A stretch of DNA of 64,000 nt from Trichostrongylus colubriformis (lineage: Eukaryota; Nematoda; Chromadorea; Rhabditida; Trichostrongylidae): positions 47,414,591 through 47,478,590 of the forward strand of contig OZ022258.1 in the NCBI GenBank assembly GCA_963978905.1, written 5' to 3'. Positions 1-10,894 of this stretch are shown piece by piece; position 1 is the first letter of the stretch; every line of letters starts with the position of its first letter. The notes below the pieces were generated by a model. That model did not search any database. It had not been told where the DNA came from and saw only the letters and a list, made by a program, of their open reading frames with translations. The position numbers were made by a program, and so were the translations under genes.

Positions 1-2
1 AA

Positions 3-236
3 CCGTTTTACGCGAACAGTGCGAAAAACGACGAAATCACGAGCTCTGCTCGTACTTCAGTCATCTGCGATTCTAAGGAAACATGGAACTACGTTCCTTT
101 GTCAACCACCACTGGCAGTGGGAGCGATCCGCAGAAGGGCGGAATTCCAAATGCGATATTGGATAATTTAAATCTTATGCCGAAGGAGAATGTCTTTCGA
201 GGTTTGACTAATTCACAGCGTGGTTTTATTCAATGA
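3..236 (+). CDS. 3' end of an unidentified + strand gene (5' partial)
   Basis: The frame starting at base 3 is open from the window edge to a TGA at 234-236 and encodes about 77 residues with no Met needed, so it looks like the last exon of a gene beginning upstream. The segment is rich in Ser/Thr/Asn and contains short stretches such as TWNYVPLSTTTGSGSDPQKG and GIPNAILDNLNLMPKENVF. No domain was recognised. It reads toward the WIPI gene, whose stop codon lies only 52 bp further on, so the two genes are convergent. The coding call rests on open frame and composition only; it could be a spurious open stretch. Confidence 0.5.
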   Translation, partial: PFYANSAKNDEITSSARTSVICDSKETWNYVPLSTTTGSGSDPQKGGIPNAILDNLNLMPKENVFRGLTNSQRGFIQ

Positions 237-288
237 CTACATCGTGACTGCTACCCTCGTAACGAACAATGCAGCAACTTACACATAA

Positions 289-3200
289 TCACCCCGTTGT
301 GTGACAAATTGGTGGGAAGTCTTCGGGGTCATTAGCATCCGGTACTCTCATCCCACTCTCTGCGTTACTCGATCGACCTTAACAAGTAATTGTCTTCAGT
401 GTGATTCAAAAAATGATGCCGATGGCTCTCTTACTAGAGTCTGTTCTATTGGTCTCCGCTGCGTTGACACCAATGCGATGCATTTTCACAAGATCACATT
501 CGCCTCCAGTGCTCAGTATACGATAGCAGTAGAGAAATCCATCCGTAGTGGCCACAAGGAGATGCGGTTGACCTTTTATCCTGAAGCAACTCAACATGGC
601 GATCAGAACCCTGACGATAGGAAAGTGTCAAATCCACGAATCAACGTCCTTTTTGCAATAATTAATTCAAAAACAAACGAACATAGGCATAGCAGCCACA
701 TTCTTCTTGTCAGATCCTGGTAATATAGCAGTGGCAAAGCTCCGTTCAACAGTCATGAGCTCATTCACTTGAGTTGGAAGATAACTTGAAGCAGCTTGTG
801 TGAGATAACCTAACCAACCACTGGAGGACTCCGCGATTGACTCTCTGAAAAGGGATCAGGTCATATCCCCAACATTTCAACCCATTAACGTCGAGGTCTA
901 GAGTAACTGCATATTTATGGAGAATGTTAAGGCGAAGGGCTCACTTTAGAATGGATAATGTTACGGAAAGGATTTCAACGATACATCGATCAAGATACTC
1001 TTTCATGGTGTTATTAAGTTATAAGCAAACATGCTCTACAAAGGAGCAAGCATTTGAGCAACGATAGTCCAGCTAACAGACAAGAATAAATTATGTTATC
1101 ACGTTTTGAATTTCGGGATCTCGGAAGCGCTACACATGCATTGTCTCAAAACACCGCTTACGGACTGAGAAGGCTTAGACCGCCGCCGTCAGAGTTCGCG
1201 ATTAGCACTTTCTCACGCAAAACTACGAATTGAGATTTTGCGTTGCCACAACTTCGCGTGCGAAGCCGCGATCCCTTAAAATCGCGAAGTCTGACGGAGG
1301 CCGTATGAAAAACCTCCCTCGCCATTACAGTGAGTCCACAGGTAATAATAATAATAATCCAAAAATGAACAAAATCGAATGGGAAAGAACGAGTTAGCAT
1401 TCTCTCTTTGTTCCAGCAATATAACAATAAAAAGCACACATATCTTACTGCTCGAACTCACTGCTTTTTCTCCTGATCTTCCGGCTTTTCCAGCTTGAAA
1501 ACATGAACAGTCTCCGTGTTACTCGAGGAGCACAAATACGTGGAGTCGGGAGAAAAAGCCAGAGAATAGATAGTAACACATCTAGAATCAAAAGATAGGA
1601 CACTATAATAAGCATAGAAAATAAAGGAAAAGTTTTACCTGGACATTCCTCGACGAAACTCGAACAACCTTGTACCTTGAGGAACACTGTAAACACGTAT
1701 AACGGTTCCTTTGACGCTTGCCGTCGCGATCATTGTGCCTGAAAGGACAAGGGTATAGACAAGCATATGTTCATAACACTACAATGTGCGCCTTTCTCCA
1801 GCTCTTTGAACCCACTAACCATCAGCGTTGAACTTGAGACAAGCCAATGGCCCATCGTGAGCTGTAAAGGTATTGACCGCGGAAAGGTTCATACAGTCGA
1901 AGATGTGCACCTGAAACTCCTCTAACTTATGTGAGACCGTTCCACCAAAGTAGACATATTAAAAGCCTTTACTTAGACACCCAAGGAGGGACTAGGTACT
2001 GTTCGAATTTGATGAGAAAAACAAAAGACACGTACGTATTGCGACCAGGTGATCACTGCCGAAGCGTAATTCGTGAAATTACCGAACTTCTTGTGGCTGG
2101 GCCCTTAAGCACCGTTCATACTTTGCACACCGACGCCAACACCGGCAGAGACGATGGCAAATTGATTCCGGCAGCGGCGGTCAAGGCGGCAAAATCAACG
2201 TCCGCAGCTGACCACGACGGCATTCCGGTAACGCGCTCCATTTGTAAAACGCCTGACCCTATCCACTACTGCATAATGATCGCAGCCAAAACCCATAGAT
2301 CGGATTCTTTGCTTGGCACTATGCCAAATTCGAATCGAAATCGTGGCCTCTCGCCACAATCATCATACTGTAGTGTGGTTAGATCGACCTGTTCAAAAAC
2401 GGAACGCGTCACCCGAGTGCCGTCGGTGTCGACGTCGGTGCTCAAAGTATGAACGTGGCCTCAAGCGGTGCAACTCACTGAACGCCACAGTGTATGTTTC
2501 CCGCATTTTATGTCATAACAGTTTGCGAGCCTCAGCACACTATAGCCTTTTCAGCTATGAAGCGAAAGACCCGTTCCACCTTGTATAAAGAAAACCTCAG
2601 TTATGAATGATCCAAAGCCCTTTTTTACGAGACACTGAGTATGAAAATTGAAAAATACAAAAAACTCACGCTTCCCGCTTCAGCACTTGCTGGATATGCT
2701 ACTAAGCAGCTGGCCTCAGGAGAGAGATCTATCAAACCGAGCCGGTTCAGGGGTGTATCCAAAATGGTGTGGAGCGGCTGGAATATGTGCATCGAAACTG
2801 ACTAAATCAGCACTTATTATCAAGGCTCTTTGACAGTGAAGATATGATGCAAACGCCCCTTTCCACTTAGCCCGTGAATCATCATAAGAATGCTGACGTT
2901 ATCGAACGAAACTTATAAGAAATTATGAAATCACTCAGCAAGTTCCATAGAAAGCACAATCTCCTCTAGTAAAGGCCTACCACAACATGCCAATGTGTAT
3001 AGAGCACAGCAGTATGCAAGGGCATCAAGCTTGGAGCTCCAAACTGGCCCCATTTGTTTGATCAACTCCAATGCAGAACTCTAAATCTTGTCATCTCCAT
3101 TCAGTGACGATACAATTAGTCACATGCGGCTTATGCCACAGAGTGGATCCTTGGTGCGATCGTTTTCGAAAATATTGCTAATGTACTAATGACCAACTAA

Positions 3201-4700
3201 TCAAAAGCTGCAGCTGTTGCTAAAAGCCATCGGAGAGGTGATACTCATAAAAGTTCTATTCTTGGAAGCCAACCAAATCAGTCTCCACCGTTACAACCTC
3301 GCTAAAGGGACCAGGTATTCCATTCAATACACGTTTAATCCCTGACTACCATCAAGGACAAAGGTAAAAAAGGATTAAGAAATACATCGCGAACAGTGGA
3401 AGCAAAATATGTCTGAAATGAAAAACAGGGTACACACCTTCATATCTTTCAACGTGTAAATGAATATCGAATCTTCAACACACACAACAACTCTCTGAAA
3501 CAAAGAAATTCCCGTCACTCCCTCGGAAGCAGCATAGAAAGTACTCACATCTCGATTTAGTTTGACATTCAATACGGACTTGGTGAACTTGTAATCGCAA
3601 ATCATATTTTTGCTCTTGAAATGGTAGATGTGCATCACTCGGGGTTCTTTTTGTGAAACAATAACAACCAGCGATGAGTTGAATAACCGTTCAACAATAA
3701 TCGCTTCATGTATTGCTGAAAAAAGTTGATTGGTGACAGATAGCTAATTAACAATGTCACTTTTCTTTCTCTGCAGTTGTTCCCTCTCGGAACCATGTGC
3801 TTTGATGATAGCTAGAGCTGGAGCATCTGTCAAGCAGGTGCACAATGATACTGTTCTTTTCCAGATTTTGAATTACTCTCACATTAATACTTGGTCTTCA
3901 ACCTCGTCACCGTTCGATGTCGGATCGAAGAAGAGCAGAAAAGAAGCCATCTTTTGCAAAAAAATGGGGGTTTATTATAGAACCTTGCATGCAAGGAGAC
4001 AAAGAAATAATTCCCCCTAAACATTGCGTATTTCCGATTTAGGTGCTATCGCAATGAGAGGGCATCTTATAAAAAGTTGCTTATCTAAGCATACTGAAAG
4101 ATCCTTGAGGAGTCATTCTGCATATTCAGGCGTATGCTTTTGCCTAACCTTGATAGTGGAAAGAAGATGTTCCTTTCTCCCTTTAGGCTTAGGTAAAAAT
4201 AACGTCCATAATGGGGTGCTCCTCCCCCCCCCCCCCCCAATTGCGATTGCACCCGATTTCAACCTTAAGGGAAAGTATGCACAGAGCATAGTAGAATGAC
4301 AGTGAATTTGAATTAAAACCTGATGAATTGTCGGCATCGTCTAGTAGAACTGAAGATTCCAAAGCATCTGACGTTTTGTAGAGAATGTAGCCATTAGCAT
4401 GTCCAACCGCCAACGACCTGAAAGACAAAACACTTGAAAGTCAAAATCTCCTTCCATACATCTGTTTCTAGCCCAAAACAGTGTTTTGTCAATGAATAAC
4501 AAAGCTACTCCGGAAAATCAATAACAGCTGTCAGAAGAAGCGCGTCGATTTCATGATTCATTCCATGAAAAATTACCCATAACCCGACTATTACTACAAA
4601 GATAAAGATACATTTATGCTTTAAATAAGGAACTCACTTCGCATCTTGATTGAAATTCACGCATAAAAGATGGGCTACTTCTTCAACGGTCATCAAAGGA
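289..4700 (-). CDS. atg-18: WIPI/ATG18-family autophagy beta-propeller (complete gene, 11 exons)
   Basis: PROPPIN (WIPI1/2, ATG18) WD40 protein that binds PI3P on forming autophagosome membranes and recruits conjugation machinery. Exons in coding order (minus strand): 4700-4638 (ATG at 4693-4691), 4417-4320, 3715-3549, 3494-3438, 2777-2670, 1910-1820, 1738-1639, 1581-1462, 844 to about 675, about 580 (or 568-610) to 471, and 377-289 (TGA). Reading phases match across all junctions except the 675/580 one, where the boundary is ambiguous. Visible family landmarks: [17 protein letters not shown] (blade 1), [44 protein letters not shown]-type blade [21 protein letters not shown] followed by FEFRRG (the F/LRRG PI3P-binding motif, near residue 220), [40 protein letters not shown] and [11 protein letters not shown]. 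The product is about 390 residues, slightly short for WIPI1/2. The GGEC...KMHR and FRRG context favours WIPI1/2 (C. elegans atg-18) over WIPI3/4. A MITE sits in the intron at 2.1-2.5 kb. Confidence 0.93.
2097..2463. mobile_element. MITE family A, long subtype (intron of the WIPI gene)
   Basis: The ends are inverted repeats containing GTTCATACTTTGC (left) and CAAAGTATGAAC (right). The interior matches the element at 24484-24806 (shared GCACTATGCCAA and CATACTGTAGTGTG words), so the two form a 320-365 bp subfamily of the 170-bp family A. No coding capacity is seen. It lies wholly within a WIPI intron. Confidence 0.65.
4227..4240 (+). repeat. poly-C run next to a short repeat
   Basis: About 14 consecutive C in an intron of the WIPI gene. 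The flank (TTAGGCTTAGGTAAAA) resembles sequence at 33.53-33.66 kb and 50.88-50.94 kb, so it is probably the edge of another dispersed repeat. Length is likely unreliable in the assembly. Confidence 0.5.
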
Positions 4701-5107
4701 CTGAAAACTTCAAAGTTATTGAAGACATAAGCTAAAAATATTAAACAAACATAGCCAACAGAATGATTCAGTGAAAGAAAGTACAAATCATAGGACCATG
4801 TGATAATCATGGAAAGGGGACCACCAACGGCGACCCCACATCAGCTGATCGTGCACTCGTGATGGAAACACGTTTGGCTGGAGGTTGCAGGGGAACTCGT
4901 CCGCACTCCTCTCCCCGCTACTACAATTATCGGTCGTCCGCATGAGAGCTCATCTCAGCAGCTTGAATTTCAGGCTGTTTTATTTAAGCAGCTGCAGCCA
5001 GTGTGCTTCGGCAAACTATCTGAAGGGGAAGTTGAGCTACATGACGCTTCGTCGTAAACCATGTGCTCAGTTTATGGTTGATTCAGCTCACAATCAGTGA
5101 AGTAATG
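4701..5107. other. upstream region of the WIPI gene, no feature recognised
   Basis: Sequence 5' of the first recognised WIPI coding exon. It should hold the promoter and any 5' untranslated exon, but no motif can be singled out by eye. A further upstream coding exon cannot be excluded, because the first exon stays open upstream of its ATG to its acceptor. Confidence 0.3.
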
Positions 5108-5515
5108 AACTGGGTGGGGCAAAGTTACGGGAACTAATTGATGCCACCCAAAGACTTTATTTAAGTTCAAACAAAGTAATCATTACAGATTACTTCTACA
5201 GAAAAAGCTAACAAAAAGCGCTACTTTTTCAAATCAGTGTCCATTTACCCATTCACTCCGACACAGGCACGAAGACGGTGAACTGGTAGGCCATTCATCA
5301 GAGGAGATGAAATCTGGGAAATTCTTTTTGCACCACTCCTGGACAATCTTGGCTTTGTGAGGAGTGGCACCGTCTTGTTGACAGCACCATTTCTTATTTC
5401 CAAAGTGCCTCTGGGCTCACGGTGAGAGTTCGTTCTTTAGAATGTCCAAATAGTTTCCAAATAGTTAATAGCCCCCGTTGGCTCCCGTAATTTTGCTCCA
5501 CCCTGTATATGTCCG
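5108..5515 (-). mobile_element. Tc1/mariner-superfamily remnant, internally deleted
   Basis: Bounded by imperfect inverted repeats: GGGTGGGGCAAAGTTACGGG at the left, and the complement of a GGGTGGAGCAAAATTACGGG end near 5510. On the minus strand at about 5400-5270 a transposase fragment is readable: QQDGATPHKAKIVQEW and then CKKNFPDFISSDEWP. This is the second-Asp catalytic block typical of Tc1/mariner transposases (QQDGA-PH). The remainder of the transposase is missing, so this is a dead copy of about 0.4 kb. Confidence 0.75.
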
Positions 5516-6125
5516 TTCGAAATTAGGTACAATGTACTAAGTGCATGACGCAGTTGAAAGTTGCAGAAATTGATTTTTAAAGGCTTCTCGTAAGAATGGG
5601 CGAAGTCCTCCTGCAAATGTGGTAGTTACGAAAGGAGAAAAAGCTCCTGTTGATGGCTGGTATGTCTTATCAATAGCTTTTTCGCAGAATTGCATCGCTG
5701 ATGAATCGAATTGAATTGCCGTGTTGTCCCTGTCACGAATTCAAGAAAATGCCAGCATTTATCGGGTAGACATGGTAAACAGTTAGGAGCATCGTATAAA
5801 GCTAGCAATTTTCACAGCGATAGGTGAAGATAAGCTGCAGCATATCGCCAACGCAAAATGATGAGGCAAGCTGTTCAAGTTAGGAGTGGCCGTCGCTGTT
5901 CACGCTGAGCGTCACACACGAGCGGAGCCGTAACTTTTGAATCCCTTTTTCCTCCTTGTAAATCTTTGATTTGCTCGCTTTGAATCTTCTCATACAATAT
6001 GCCAACACTCAAAACAGCACATTCATTCGCAATGTATTCGTGATGTAGTAAAGCTCGTATCTTCTCAACAACAGAATGGCGTCCTGCCGTCTTATAGTAT
6101 AACCGCGTTGTTGGTGTGTGATAAT
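5516..6125. other. intergenic, nothing recognised
   Basis: AT-rich sequence between the Tc1/mariner remnant and a family A MITE. The open frames here are short and show no family resemblance or convincing splice context. Confidence 0.3.
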
Positions 6126-6304
6126 CAGGCCTCGGTCATACTTTGCTCCGGCAGAGTGTGACTGTGTTCACATACAACGAGGCAAAGTGACACGGGGGAG
6201 GTGCAGAGATAACGTAGACAAGGAGACAGGGTGGCACAGACAGCGAAGCAGAGACCGCAGTCACGCTACGTCGCCGGCACCGCAAAGTATGAACGCGGCC
6301 TAAG
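6126..6304. mobile_element. MITE family A copy (about 180 bp)
   Basis: Left end CGGTCATACTTTGC and right end GCAAAGTATGAACGCGGCC form inverted termini. The interior is GC-rich (repeated GACA/GAGG/CGCC words) like the copies at 7064, 50469, 52288 and 53477. Non-coding. Confidence 0.7.
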
Positions 6305-7063
6305 TAGTAAGCATCCTTGTTGCACCGTTGTGGATCTTTACCTAAACTCGATCTATCAGGTAGGCAGGTAATTAAAACAGATGCCCCTTTCCATGAGTGT
6401 TTGAGAGGTGACCTCTTCAGAAATCACTTTCAGAGGTTATCCGAACCTCCATCCCTACCCTTTACTCATAGCGTTCATGCACAGCAAACAGTAATGAACC
6501 TGAGCATTACCAATTTGTTGACCATGGAAAACGTCGGCTACTGGCTTTCGATCAAATATGGTAGATAATTATGCTGCTGACCTTTGATTTCACGAAGGAT
6601 TGTCTCAGTAAATGATAGCCTTGACTCTTACTCCTTCTTTCATGCCAAGGAAAGTCCAACTGCGGCTACACTGCCATTTCCTAAGTGCATATTGAGAACT
6701 TCCTCCAGAAACAACCTCGGAAAGTGAACTTAAAGGGCATCTGTGCAAAGTATTCAGACACATAAGACATGTCATTCTGGTTTTGGTATCGCACAAAACA
6801 CAGCGTTAAATCTGCTCGATATAAAGGTTGAATTTGAAAACGACAATCGCACATCGTTCAGCGTCGTGACCTGTAGTGAATGGGATGGGCACAGTACTAA
6901 ATGGTTGTCCTCGCGGATGATGTAATGTTTTCCAGAAGCACTGCGTAGAATGCAGCCGAGAATCACATCCCGTACTCGGCCTGCGTGTTCACTGCCAGCA
7001 TAAATGTGCATTACAGCTGCCGCTCTGCCGTTTAACCTGGGTTATGTGTGCTTCAGTAACCGT

Positions 7064-7230
7064 TTGGCTGCGTTCATACTTTGCAGTGCCGGCGGCACGT
7101 GGCTGCATGTCCCTGTGTCTCCGCCTATGCCACCCCACCCTTCCTCGTGCCTCTGCGTCGTCTCTGCACCTCCCCCGCGTCACTTGGCCTCGCTGGCTGT
7201 GAATGCAGCCACGTCCTGCCGGCGCTGAGT
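7064..7230. mobile_element. MITE family A copy, right end degraded
   Basis: Starts with GCTGCGTTCATACTTTGCAG and runs through the GTGTCTCCGCCTATGCCA interior, which is nearly identical to the copy at 50469-50650. It ends in CTGCCGGCGCTGAGT without a clear CAAAGTATGAAC terminus. Confidence 0.65.
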
Positions 7231-7262
7231 CTTTTGTGCTAGAAGGATGAAGGGTTTATTTT

Positions 7263-7545
7263 TTGGCGTTAGTCAATCCCTTCTGTGGAATGCGCCCCGC
7301 GTTCCAGTCCCATTCGCAATCGTGGTGCCGTGAATGTGATTTGGCTGATACATTACAACGACTTGTGGGGGCCAACCGATGGTCAGTACTTTTATCCTCC
7401 CAGACGAGACTGGTACCAATTCACCGACCCCGGAAGAATGGAAGGCTAGGTTGGCCTAGGCGGGTGTCGATGCGACATTGGATTCCGGCACCGTGTGAGA
7501 GGGGATGCGCGCCACCTGTCACTACACACTTCTGCCCAGACGGAT
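7263..7545 (+). repeat. dispersed repeat family C
   Basis: Shares long stretches with 49310-49590, 61600-61910, 33262-33470 and, inverted, 58135-58300. Landmarks are GTTAGTCAATCCCTTCTGTG, GTGAATGTGATTTGGC, TTTTATCCTCCCAGACGAG and GGTACCAATTCACCGAC. No termini or coding frame are conserved between copies, so class is unknown (MITE or SINE-like fragment). Confidence 0.65.
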
Positions 7546-7659
7546 ATGATTTAGCATTTATTACATTTAAGAGTATGAAAAAAGCTCATGAAAAAGGTTG
7601 TGCACTTCGGATTGGCTGCAAATATTTGTCCCATTGGAATGTCATTCCTGCACCTTCCT

Positions 7660-7994
7660 AAAGGCATCATGAGGAGTAAGAAGAAAGTGAGAACTAGGTT
7701 CTCAGTAACCAGACCTCCTACCGCAGAAAAGGTGATGTGTAGCGAAACTGGCTTTGGAAAGCGGCTTGGGGTCTTATCACGATCCCGCAGCAGGACGTGT
7801 CGTTCCGCAGTCATCAGGCGGGGGAGTTGCTGGTGTAGGCAAGACAACGTTCGCGGTCGGCTGACTTAGCCCGTCTGCTGTCTACATCGGCTGGAGACAC
7901 AGAGGGGCGCAAGAGAGAAGGGGGTTTTCGAGATTCTGCTTCTTAGGTTTCTCGCCGCTTTATTCCGTTCTTTCTATACTGTAACACTGCTGAA
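7660..7994 (+). repeat. dispersed repeat family B, left part (interrupted by the RTE element)
   Basis: Matches 43135-43440 and 58600-58925 in the same orientation and 10895-11190 in inverse. Landmarks are GGGGTCTTATCACGATCCCG, GACAACGTTCGCGG and CTATACTGTAACACTGCTGA. The family's continuation (CATATTCCACAAT...AAATTT) resumes at about 10172, on the far side of the RTE retrotransposon, showing that the RTE inserted into this copy. Confidence 0.65.
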
Positions 7995-10184
7995 CTTCTT
8001 CTTCTCCCTAGCGTCAGTCTCGCGCCGTTGCGGGGTCCGCTGTCTTGTCAATCGCCGCCATTTTCTTCTATCCAAGCCATCTTCTGCCGTGGCTTCCACT
8101 TCTGTGAGGTCCATTTTGATAACGTCCCTCCACCTTTTCTTTGGGGCTCCTCGTGGTCGCTTGCCGGGTACTTCGAACTCTACCGCTTTCCTAATTGAGT
8201 GGCCTGCCGACCTTCTCAGCACGTGCCCATACCATCTTAGCCGCTGCTCCCTCAACTTCAGCTGGACCGGTGCCGTCTGCATGACTGCCCTGACGTCCTC
8301 GTTCCTGATCCTGTCGAGCCGCGTCCAGCCACATGCCCATCTCAGCATCCTCATTTCTGCGGAATGTAGCTGCTTCTCAAGATTCTTTGTTATGGGCCAG
8401 CACTCGCTGCCATAGAGCATTGCGGGTCTTATCACCGTTCGGTATACCTTGCCCTTTAGAGTCCTGGAGCACCGTCGATCGCAGAGGATTCCTGTGGACT
8501 CTCTCCATTTCAGCCATGCCGCATTTATTCGGGCTTTCACGGCCTGATCTACCGTACCACCCTCGGCTATATCACTTCCCAGGTATCGGAAGTCCTGAAC
8601 CCTCTCGATGCTTTCTCCATGGCGGTCTACGATGGACACCGGACAGTCTTCGGAGCTTAGGAATTTGGTCTTCTTCACGTTTACTCGTAAGCCGTTCTCT
8701 GCCAGCCTTGCCTGCCACCTCTGCACCTTCGCCTGGAGTTCTTCTTTGGTATCCGCTATCAGGGCAATGTCGTCAGCGTAGAGAATGGTCCTCAGTGGTC
8801 CCTCCATGAGGTCTTTCACCATGCCATCCAGGGTGAGCAGGAAGAGGAACGGGCTCAGAGCTGAGCCTTGGTGGACCCCAACCAAGATCCCTACTTCCGC
8901 CGTCAGTCTCTGCTGGGTGCGTATGACCGCCTTAGCCCCATCGTACATGTCCTGTATAAGGGTAACGAGGTGCTCTGGTATCTGTCGTTCACGAAGCGAA
9001 TTCCAGATTACTGGTCGTGGCAGACGGTCAAAGGCCTTTTCGAGGTCCAGGAAGGCTAGGTAGCAAGACTTACGCTTTTCACGGTACTTTTCCATCACTT
9101 GTCTAAGGATGAAGATGGCATCCGTGGTGGAGCGATCAGGCATGAATCCGAACTGCTCCTGAGATATGGTGACCAGCTCCCTCAGCCTCATGTCAATCAG
9201 CCGCTCGCACAGCTTCATGGTATGAGCCGTTAACTTTATTCCACGGTAGATGGAGCACTCCATTGCGTCCCCCTTCTGCTTGAATATGGGAACGATGGTA
9301 CTGGTCCTCCACGCAACCGGAATTTTTCCTCTGGCGGTCACAGTGTTCAGGAAGCGTGTAAGCCACTCCACTCCGTACTCTCCCAGTGCCTTCCATGCCT
9401 CTATTGGCACCCCATCTGGACCAGCGACCTTTCCGTTCTTCATTTTTCCCAGCGCCTGGCGAACTTCTTCCGCTGTCCAAGGGAAGATGGGGCCAGCCGT
9501 AGCCTCCTTCTGTTGGCTTTCCTTACGTGGGAAGTCTTCGCTCAGAAGCCCATCGAAGTACTCCCGCCATCTCCTTTTGACCTCGGCTGGTTTCCTCAGA
9601 ATGGCACCCTCGCTACTCTTCACCGCCTTGGCCACCCTGATGTCTTGGGTGGCTTGATGTCCTTTAGCCAGCCTAAAGACGAACTTTTCTGCCTGCTTCC
9701 CATCCAACCTTTCGTACAAGGCATCCATTTCTGTATTCTTTGCTTTGGCCACAGCTGCCTTGGCAAGCCTCTTGCAGCGTTTGTAGGTGTCGAGGTGTTC
9801 TGGGCTTTTCGTTTTCTGCCACCGCTTGTATGCTTCCTTCCTTTGTTTCACTACCCTCTGAACCTCCTCATTCCAGAACCACGCTGCTTTGTCTCCTTTG
9901 AAGCCTCGGGTCTCCCCCAGCGTTTCCTTTGCGCATTTCAGAATTATCTCAGCTGCTCTGTTCCAAGTCTCCTGAGTCGGCCCGTCAGCGTCTGGGAGAC
10001 CGATATCCAATATCCTCCTTTTGAAGTCATCCCTTTCCTGTTTGTGCAGCTTCCACCATCTGATTCGCCGTTCGGTCTTGAGCCTTGTTTTCTTAGGAGA
10101 TCTATGGCAATATCTGCGGGGAGGGGCCTGTGTTGGGTGGTGAGTTCCTCTTCTGGCAGTACCTTGATCCCTTTCATATTCCAC
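7974..10184 (-). CDS. RTE-clade non-LTR retrotransposon reverse transcriptase, 5' truncated
   Basis: A 736-codon open frame encoding the linker and reverse transcriptase of an RTE-type element. Landmarks by approximate residue: RRIRWWKLHKQERDDFKRR (40-58), KNGKVAGPDGVPIEAWK (249-265), YRGIKLTAHTMK (313-324), EQFGFMPDRSTTDAIF (343-358), motif A LAFLDLEKAFDR (376-387), motif B GVHQGSALSPFLFLLTLD (436-453), motif C LYADDIALIA (468-477) and the C-terminal block RWYGHVLRR...GKRPRGAPKKRWRD. The catalytic Asp residues are present. The apurinic endonuclease domain expected upstream is absent. An overlapping frame around 10186-10080 (VLPEEELTTQHRPLPADIAI) looks like the end of the endonuclease region shifted by one frame, so the element is both truncated and frameshifted. 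At its 3' end a short (GAA)n tail (plus strand 7996-8004) marks the element boundary; the last codons before the stop are flanking DNA. RT itself looks intact but the copy is presumably dead. Confidence 0.92.
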   Translation of the reverse strand: MEYERDQGTARRGTHHPTQAPPRRYCHRSPKKTRLKTERRIRWWKLHKQERDDFKRRILDIGLPDADGPTQETWNRAAEIILKCAKETLGETRGFKGDKAAWFWNEEVQRVVKQRKEAYKRWQKTKSPEHLDTYKRCKRLAKAAVAKAKNTEMDALYERLDGKQAEKFVFRLAKGHQATQDIRVAKAVKSSEGAILRKPAEVKRRWREYFDGLLSEDFPRKESQQKEATAGPIFPWTAEEVRQALGKMKNGKVAGPDGVPIEAWKALGEYGVEWLTRFLNTVTARGKIPVAWRTSTIVPIFKQKGDAMECSIYRGIKLTAHTMKLCERLIDMRLRELVTISQEQFGFMPDRSTTDAIFILRQVMEKYREKRKSCYLAFLDLEKAFDRLPRPVIWNSLRERQIPEHLVTLIQDMYDGAKAVIRTQQRLTAEVGILVGVHQGSALSPFLFLLTLDGMVKDLMEGPLRTILYADDIALIADTKEELQAKVQRWQARLAENGLRVNVKKTKFLSSEDCPVSIVDRHGESIERVQDFRYLGSDIAEGGTVDQAVKARINAAWLKWRESTGILCDRRCSRTLKGKVYRTVIRPAMLYGSECWPITKNLEKQLHSAEMRMLRWACGWTRLDRIRNEDVRAVMQTAPVQLKLREQRLRWYGHVLRRSAGHSIRKAVEFEVPGKRPRGAPKKRWRDVIKMDLTEVEATAEDGLDRRKWRRLTRQRTPQRRETDAREKKKFSSVTV

Positions 10185-10262
10185 AATCTATTAAATTTAG
10201 CCCTAGCTGTCTCTCTAAATGCAGGGTTCTAACAAGTTTAGCATTCTGATTCTGATAAACCT
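10172..10262 (+). repeat. family B, right part (continues from 7994)
   Basis: CATATTCCACAATCTATTAAATTT is the family B segment that directly follows the CACTGCTGA... segment in the uninterrupted copies at 43380-43420 and 58860-58900. It marks the 5' junction of the inserted RTE copy at about 10168-10172. Confidence 0.55.
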
Positions 10263-10494
10263 CTAAGAATGCTTTTGTAAACACAACCTTGATGAAGAGC
10301 TTCTTCGAGAAACTATTGCGTATCCTTTCTATTTTATCAGTGCTAGATTTTCTGTGAGTATAGTAGATAAATGTACCGTACTCGAATGCTGACCAGACAT
10401 GCATTTTGTCTGCTCTCAGCAGTACCAGTAGGTTTGTAACTTAAATGCTTTAAAGACACCAGAAGGGGGTAATTTCGGCTTACGGTAGAACATA

Positions 10495-10894
10495 CGTAGT
10501 ATGGACGAGTTTAAGTGGCCGCCATTGCACAAACTCGCCAATTTGACACCTTCGCATGGTGCCAAAAGAAGACGTTTCTATTATAATTTTGTTTTTTCCT
10601 TTACTTTTTACTTTGTTCTTTCTTATATTGTTTCTAGATGTACTTACATGAATGCGCAGTTGGGAATGGCCACTCCACTGCGCTGGGAGTCAGGTGCTAC
10701 AACTAACGTTGGCCCACGGCCCGTTTCCTACAGCGGACAACTCGGAATGGATGCGCTGATGCGAATGGGATGCGAATACACACCGCAGCGTCGCGCTTTT
10801 GAGTCCGGGTTTTTTTCGCCTGATCGCTTTAACCTTGTAAGTGTTCATTACAAGATGCTCATTTCTTTGCATCTTCCATTTGTTTCGAACCCCC
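10495..10894 (+). repeat. dispersed repeat family D (with a local insertion)
   Basis: Matches 24985-25240 and, in part, 32395-32520: GACGAGTTTAAGTGGCC, TGGATGCGAA, CACCGCAGCGTCGCGCTTTTG, CATTTCTTTGCATCTTCC and CCCTTCCGGTTCCTTTAA. Relative to the copy at 24985, about 160 bp are inserted near 10557-10720. An uninterrupted 143-codon frame spans it but is not conserved in the other copies, so it is not treated as a gene. Confidence 0.6.

Noticed and set aside
301..723. 140-codon + strand open frame
   Set aside because: Antisense to the last three WIPI exons, which show clear homology on the minus strand.
8089..10232. Long + strand open frames (108, 158 and 239 codons) across 8.1-10.2 kb
   Set aside because: They are antisense shadows of the RTE reverse transcriptase frame; the minus strand carries all conserved RT motifs.
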